64,000 nucleotides of DNA from Chromobacterium violaceum ATCC 12472. GTDB taxonomy: Bacteria; Pseudomonadota; Gammaproteobacteria; Burkholderiales; Chromobacteriaceae. Made by a program: the position numbers and the translations under genes. The DNA lies in contig NC_005085.1 in NCBI RefSeq assembly GCF_000007705.1, positions 2,737,752 through 2,801,751 on the forward strand, given 5' to 3'. This document shows positions 61,801 to 64,000 of the stretch, one piece after another; within the stretch, counting starts at the first letter, position 1, and each line of letters opens with the position of its first letter. The notes beneath the pieces are model-generated. The model did not search any database. It was not told the origin of the DNA and saw only the letters and a list, made by a program, of their open reading frames with translations.

Positions 61801-64000
61801 CGGTCTTTATCTGCGACGGCCCAAATAGCCAGCGGAGCAGCCATAGCCAAATTCACGCCACGGGGAAGGAAAGAGGTCACCAACCTGAACACGGCCTTAG
61901 GGACTTCCCGTTTCAGATAACTTTTGATCGCTTCCACTGGTTGCCCTTGGTTTGGCATGGCACTGTTCTGCAGCGCCCGGATTCCCAACGTAATGGAGAT
62001 GGGAGCGATCGCAGCTTTCAACCACGCCGGGCGTGGTATATCCAGATTTTTCCTCCCCTCAGTAGACATTATTCTATTCAGAATGTGATTCACCAAGCCG
62101 TCTACTGTGCCAAATCCAAGGTCTACAGATGCTGCAATGACTCCGGATACACCTCCGCTAGCCACTTTTTTCAGCCCCCATTCCTGCAGGTACTTGTCGA
62201 ATGTGTCGGTACGATTAAGCTCTTTTTCTATTTTATCAGGCAGCGATAATTTCCCATCCGCTATGTCATTGATTGCCTGAACAACACGATTACGCAGCAA
62301 AACGGCATTCGGATCATTAGTTCGGCCAAAGCTCTGCTTCAGATTTTCGTTAAACACATGGTCCATCGCCCGTTCGATGATTTCATCTGGAACCTCAGGG
62401 TGTGCTTTCGAATATTGCTCGACCTGTTCAGATGCCCACATGCCGACAGCCTTGCCCAGCCGACCATCTACGTCGAAATTATGCAACTTCTCCCCTGTGG
62501 CCGATTTGACCGTGTCTTTAATTTTATTCTTAATAATTTTCGCATTTGAACTTATAACTTCCAATGCCTTGAGCTGATCTTTTTTATTATCCGATAAGGC
62601 AGCCTTTTCAAGCTCTACTGCAGTTCGGGATAGCATCTCCGCAGCCGATGTGAGTGACTCTTTGAACTCGTGCGTTGTGACGTTTTGCTGCGTGTTTTTC
62701 GGCTCTGGCAGATGTGAAATTCTTTCCTGCACTCGCTCTTTAAGCGTCTGGCCCACTTCCTGTGCAAACTCACGCGCCTTTTCGCAAACATCACGGTACA
62801 TGTCCGATGGATAATTTTTGTTTTTACCTGCCTGCTCTACAACTTCTTTCAGTTCACTCGTGACTCGTGTTAATTTTTCAGTCGTTGACTGAATTTCTAG
62901 CGCCGCAGCAGAAAAGACAGGCTTTGCCACACCAGGGAGAAACTCTCCTCTCAGCATTCTGATCAGAGCGTCTCCCTGTTTTTCCTGAGGAGCGCGAGGG
63001 ATATTCAGTGCCGGCAGGGGGGATTTGGCATGCATTTTCTCCCCTCCTGCAAAAACCCTCATCGCATCGATTACCGGTTGGAAAAATTCATCAACTCGGT
63101 TAGGAGCTTTATAATAATGATTCTTCGGTTTTGGTGCTCGCTCCGGATCGCTCAGCGCAAACCGTAACACATCCATTCCGCGCGTGAATTTATTTTTTAT
63201 TTTCTCTCCGACTTGACTCCCACCTCGTGCCACAAGTTTAAAAAAAGGGTCGTCCTTTCCAATCTGCAACTTTTCTTTTACCGCTTTCCAATCCGTGCTA
63301 AGCAAGCTTCCGTTCAGGGCTCTTACAACGGCAACATTATCATAGTCTCTTTTCTCTTCAGCCTTAATTTTCCCAGCAATTTTATCCAAAAGCGAACCAT
63401 AGTTTGCGATTTCTTTTAATTGACCGACAATGCCATCGAGTGAATCAATTGCCGTAGCAACCCCATTCGCAATCAGAATATGTGGCGTCGATTTTCCAAA
63501 ATGATTTTGCAGCTCCTGCATATCTTCTTTTTTATTCAGATAATCCAACCCTGAAGGTCCGGGAAGGCTTAAAACTTCATAGGCCCTCGCCTCAGCCACC
63601 TTCGCTGCGCTCTTTATTTCTTTTATTGTCTCCAGCAGCTTCCCTGCCATCGGATTATTTTTCTCTGCCGTTTCGACCGTCCAGTTTTCAGCAGAAATTA
63701 ACATTTCTTTTGCCTGCGTCAACCCTGTCACGGCTGATTTCATGGCGGCAATCACGTCATTCAATTGTTTGACTGAATGACGGGTTTTTGTGGCCTCATC
63801 GGTATCCTGCTGTTTCCCCAATACCGCTTGTGAGCAGTCCGCCATCTGCACCAAGCTCTGTTGAAGTAGTTGCAGCTCATTTGCAATAGATTGCAGCTCA
63901 CCCGGCAATTCCTCGTATATGGCACCCAGATCATCCTTTATACTATTTAACTCTGCCCTATTTAGCTCTGGTCTTTCTGGGCTGTGCCCTTTAATCTGAA
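55857..64000 (-). CDS. Giant multidomain toxin-like protein, N terminus beyond window
   Basis: One uninterrupted frame of at least 2,714 codons, still open at the right edge. The first 300 or so residues are coiled-coil (ELQSIANELQLLQQSL). A zincin motif HELVH is at 61245-61259. A region (59.1-59.5 kb) reminiscent of dermonecrotic-toxin cores precedes a Cys-His-Asp segment (Cys 59046, His 58938, Asp 58893) like a transglutaminase or deamidase. Two segments resemble C80/clan CD proteases: THG at 57876 with FCF at 57684, and VHG at 57222 with DSCN at 57087. Three LysM-like repeats end the protein (56580-55880). No signal peptide is visible. A+T-rich and near the T3SS genes: acquired, and possibly an exported effector or other toxin (inference). 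Confidence 0.75.
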   Translation of the reverse strand, partial: QIKGHSPERPELNRAELNSIKDDLGAIYEELPGELQSIANELQLLQQSLVQMADCSQAVLGKQQDTDEATKTRHSVKQLNDVIAAMKSAVTGLTQAKEMLISAENWTVETAEKNNPMAGKLLETIKEIKSAAKVAEARAYEVLSLPGPSGLDYLNKKEDMQELQNHFGKSTPHILIANGVATAIDSLDGIVGQLKEIANYGSLLDKIAGKIKAEEKRDYDNVAVVRALNGSLLSTDWKAVKEKLQIGKDDPFFKLVARGGSQVGEKIKNKFTRGMDVLRFALSDPERAPKPKNHYYKAPNRVDEFFQPVIDAMRVFAGGEKMHAKSPLPALNIPRAPQEKQGDALIRMLRGEFLPGVAKPVFSAAALEIQSTTEKLTRVTSELKEVVEQAGKNKNYPSDMYRDVCEKAREFAQEVGQTLKERVQERISHLPEPKNTQQNVTTHEFKESLTSAAEMLSRTAVELEKAALSDNKKDQLKALEVISSNAKIIKNKIKDTVKSATGEKLHNFDVDGRLGKAVGMWASEQVEQYSKAHPEVPDEIIERAMDHVFNENLKQSFGRTNDPNAVLLRNRVVQAINDIADGKLSLPDKIEKELNRTDTFDKYLQEWGLKKVASGGVSGVIAASVDLGFGTVDGLVNHILNRIMSTEGRKNLDIPRPAWLKAAIAPISITLGIRALQNSAMPNQGQPVEAIKSYLKREVPKAVFRLVTSFLPRGVNLAMAAPLAIWAVADKDRIEHLKKLATKFPLEAAFSTAYVAAVACQEWDSISAPQARAYQGKDDAVEKQVSQSADIVRRGRGGPDGMRPSEERVIDSALSEALEQLEQEKNKLNNLTPKQRDLIRKMGRTPEGLRDQCEDQIKRIRSYMKGGENDDQLVILGPAEKGQPNFDACVKRDDSHQRIFIREGANDLTRVLRHELVHLVGTEEQETRNLMALLDNLRTGRPVSLDEDKEIRDTSSGLSFASLPSHHTQRREPELLDLIKEYDEAHPIVNGRREVTKDQARDFYTQLASGLKRSTNMTEQEIRVVDDIYGRAYPHEMNITKLSWNALSEILKTKGVNSITPDTIVDIKIKTITADGTFGPEQPMKVKLLDLARGAYVHDIGDGHVSVVTDLPRSIKSLFHTTPYIGRQTFPITSMLHESVQRKLSDMEQNESVVFREQIWKGTIKNTLRRIGEEKNIKELKDAADSKIKTGYFTLNNSRDPVFALSKAGGPGKENDPVKVVGIVAIPKGRGKQILVNILTGKTLEVEPNKDYGPRNSASDASIKKDAEDLKAFLLPNFNLNKNKFFTETDKDAYAFSATRYEGALSQQALMMGQTEAPTFYGPKFKIDLVDSLDQLAEQFSAIEISDAKNNVDFLFSTEGEVWVKHLTAAGKRLVNGMAMATLPFFRLESVAFLNIGLTLLSHSLSELEISIEDDDTKRAQLKTDLALDIVLSLPGDAGDVLDVINHFKKMKEALKPMGGVLGGGKTSWHNTRPPLGVEGNPPIPANIGRENYNQPLNIRRPQQNEHGQWAGQKGTLQMLDPTEGVSGVDLNSVKIERDGLNQGTYLKGGKTYIKQDDVVYEVVRDDSHSTWRIRKPDGGDGTPVHYDADTGSWNPGDTVPPRVVNSGNRAGGLGQVAVPRKAPQELDSVITDLKGNALLKTYMDNPADRCRDVTKIAYGSAKAQGKDPEIVQLLSWNAAMDSPENHFVIRVKVNDEFYIIDPSITQFNKLKEQLGSEIGAGVEMVDGKMFVGPESEWKKLMLSNYETRLLKMQVTKNDDLLTNPTKAAGGPSTVVGEVINQPRWVDEMMSTQKSAQIYKSELRTSPSTIGDTALREKIDSWKPEKFDFLLKPKLDNVNALGLRNKARLESVLGLNRTLLSKPPHSQDLSRLVDMQNALGGEAFLRKSPEAKMDDYKRLAAAIHAELISKTESGAFKHSLETREKLAVWWVEVKTSERTFGYKLNNFTDPYKSAQVVEGSMGLRPSVSGVVNGKAGRIEYDLNEQGLYERRAQVFERVENRQGAEVRLTTSMTNGAVVNNQVMDALNKNPNGKVYILTGTHGSPDGVRDRELNAEMRFTMEDTQNLPPAVRDRVVVVDLAHATDEYVQNILINAQKGDTIIGGFCFSRNDGVIAGALGLEIKPSHIPKYPEQSRAWLSNVPTNQYGPTWGTTVRPGGAGSTPVTASTLPAGMADEYFEMQGTVNLDSGKRYVFQIGDTGGRNWTLFDDYAKSSMAKHGIPQENVFGELSATRPTSILNPPKSDTLSHLTLNDRLDIPVHGSITGPSDPGAQGVGLPQHFSPKQLAEKLQSYGLKEVGVLRLDSCNVGDGDYLVRLKKELDLLNIKVGYLSAPNGYLQATHLPFLHIRPVWQTKFWSPWNVVEGNVKVDFKGTKYSANPSGRINENASIGAMKAKIDFGTLNHSEKVGYLTQRAMDATAGQALIAAHGRIGAWKIIRACVLNNLSKDQSAESMGEEAIMNGVLSSLNEIDKPASAMVPGGEYLSKPGDSFYTVREEFRKAYPNASGSDLSQFLYLNSNIFRRYVNNEVPVGTVFKIPPLTQQPQSSQGTISSIPVIQHTDQVEISGKPTSTMVSGGTYQSRSGDTFYTVKDEFIRKYPTATSQDVVKFSWLNTHISRNGELPVGTVFQIPLIGSSENLSIEKSTAMVSGGTYQSLSGDTFYKVKDKFINTFPNVTAAEVEQFILLNISISRDDELPEGTVFKIPSLKSQPQPRS

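Noticed and set aside
1-64000. CRISPR array, rRNA operon or prophage
   Set aside because: No regularly spaced direct repeats, rRNA sequence or phage structural genes were recognised; the repeats near 46-48 kb are duplicated coding genes.

Overview
The window looks like chromosome from a high-G+C betaproteobacterium of the Chromobacterium group. This is inferred from gene content and order (tig-clpP-clpX-lon-hupB-tRNA-ppiD, tandem narK genes, a chitin-active LPMO, an SPI-2-like type III secretion locus). No 16S rRNA gene is present to prove it. Most of 1-41 kb is ordinary G+C-rich core genome. From about 41.2 kb the base composition falls, and it is clearly A+T-rich across the giant ORF that runs off the right edge.

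Layout. 1-1.9 kb: two nitrate/nitrite transporters, the left one cut by the window edge. 2.0-5.7 kb: a paraquat-inducible (pqi/MCE lipid transport) operon in which PqiA is split into two proteins, led by a small helix-hairpin-helix protein. 5.8-7.6 kb: a TSUP exporter divergent from a LysR regulator, with a clean LysR-type palindrome between them. 7.6-17.2 kb: the proteostasis block ppiD, tRNA-Asp, tRNA-Val, hupB, lon, clpX, clpP, tig, all on the minus strand. An intact IS3-family element sits just upstream of lon and appears to leave a heat-shock-type promoter in place. 17.6-27.3 kb: a bacterial alpha-2-macroglobulin and penicillin-binding protein 1C, normally adjacent, here separated by an A+T-richer alpha/beta-hydrolase gene. 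27.3-41.1 kb: a secreted zinc metalloprotease pair, an SDR/LysR pair, the ArgO exporter and ArgP activator flanking an EAL protein, cytidine deaminase, a LasA-like M23 peptidase, an NCS1 nucleobase transporter and a membrane PAS-GGDEF protein.

41.2-53.0 kb is a type III secretion locus of the SPI-2 (Ssa/Sse) type. The minus-strand arm encodes filament, chaperone and translocon proteins: four SseB-like filament proteins, a small coiled-coil protein, SscA-, SseC- and SseD-like proteins, a second small translocator-like protein and an SseE-like protein. An AraC regulator starts the plus-strand arm, followed by needle SctF, an SsaH-like protein, rod SctI, ring lipoprotein SctJ, SctK and gatekeeper SctW. 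Genes for the ATPase, export gate, secretin, outer MS-ring protein and C-ring are not here, so the machine is incomplete unless the rest lies elsewhere in the genome.

53.1-55.4 kb holds a small secreted protein, a cytochrome b561 and an AA10 LPMO. From 55.86 kb to the right edge a single minus-strand ORF of more than 2,700 codons encodes a toxin-like multidomain protein. It has an HExxH zincin motif, a Cys-His-Asp transglutaminase-like segment, two His/Cys segments resembling C80/clan CD cysteine protease domains, and three LysM-like repeats at the C terminus. The giant protein and the duplicated, internally expanded filament genes are the most unusual parts of the window. No CRISPR array or rRNA gene was seen.
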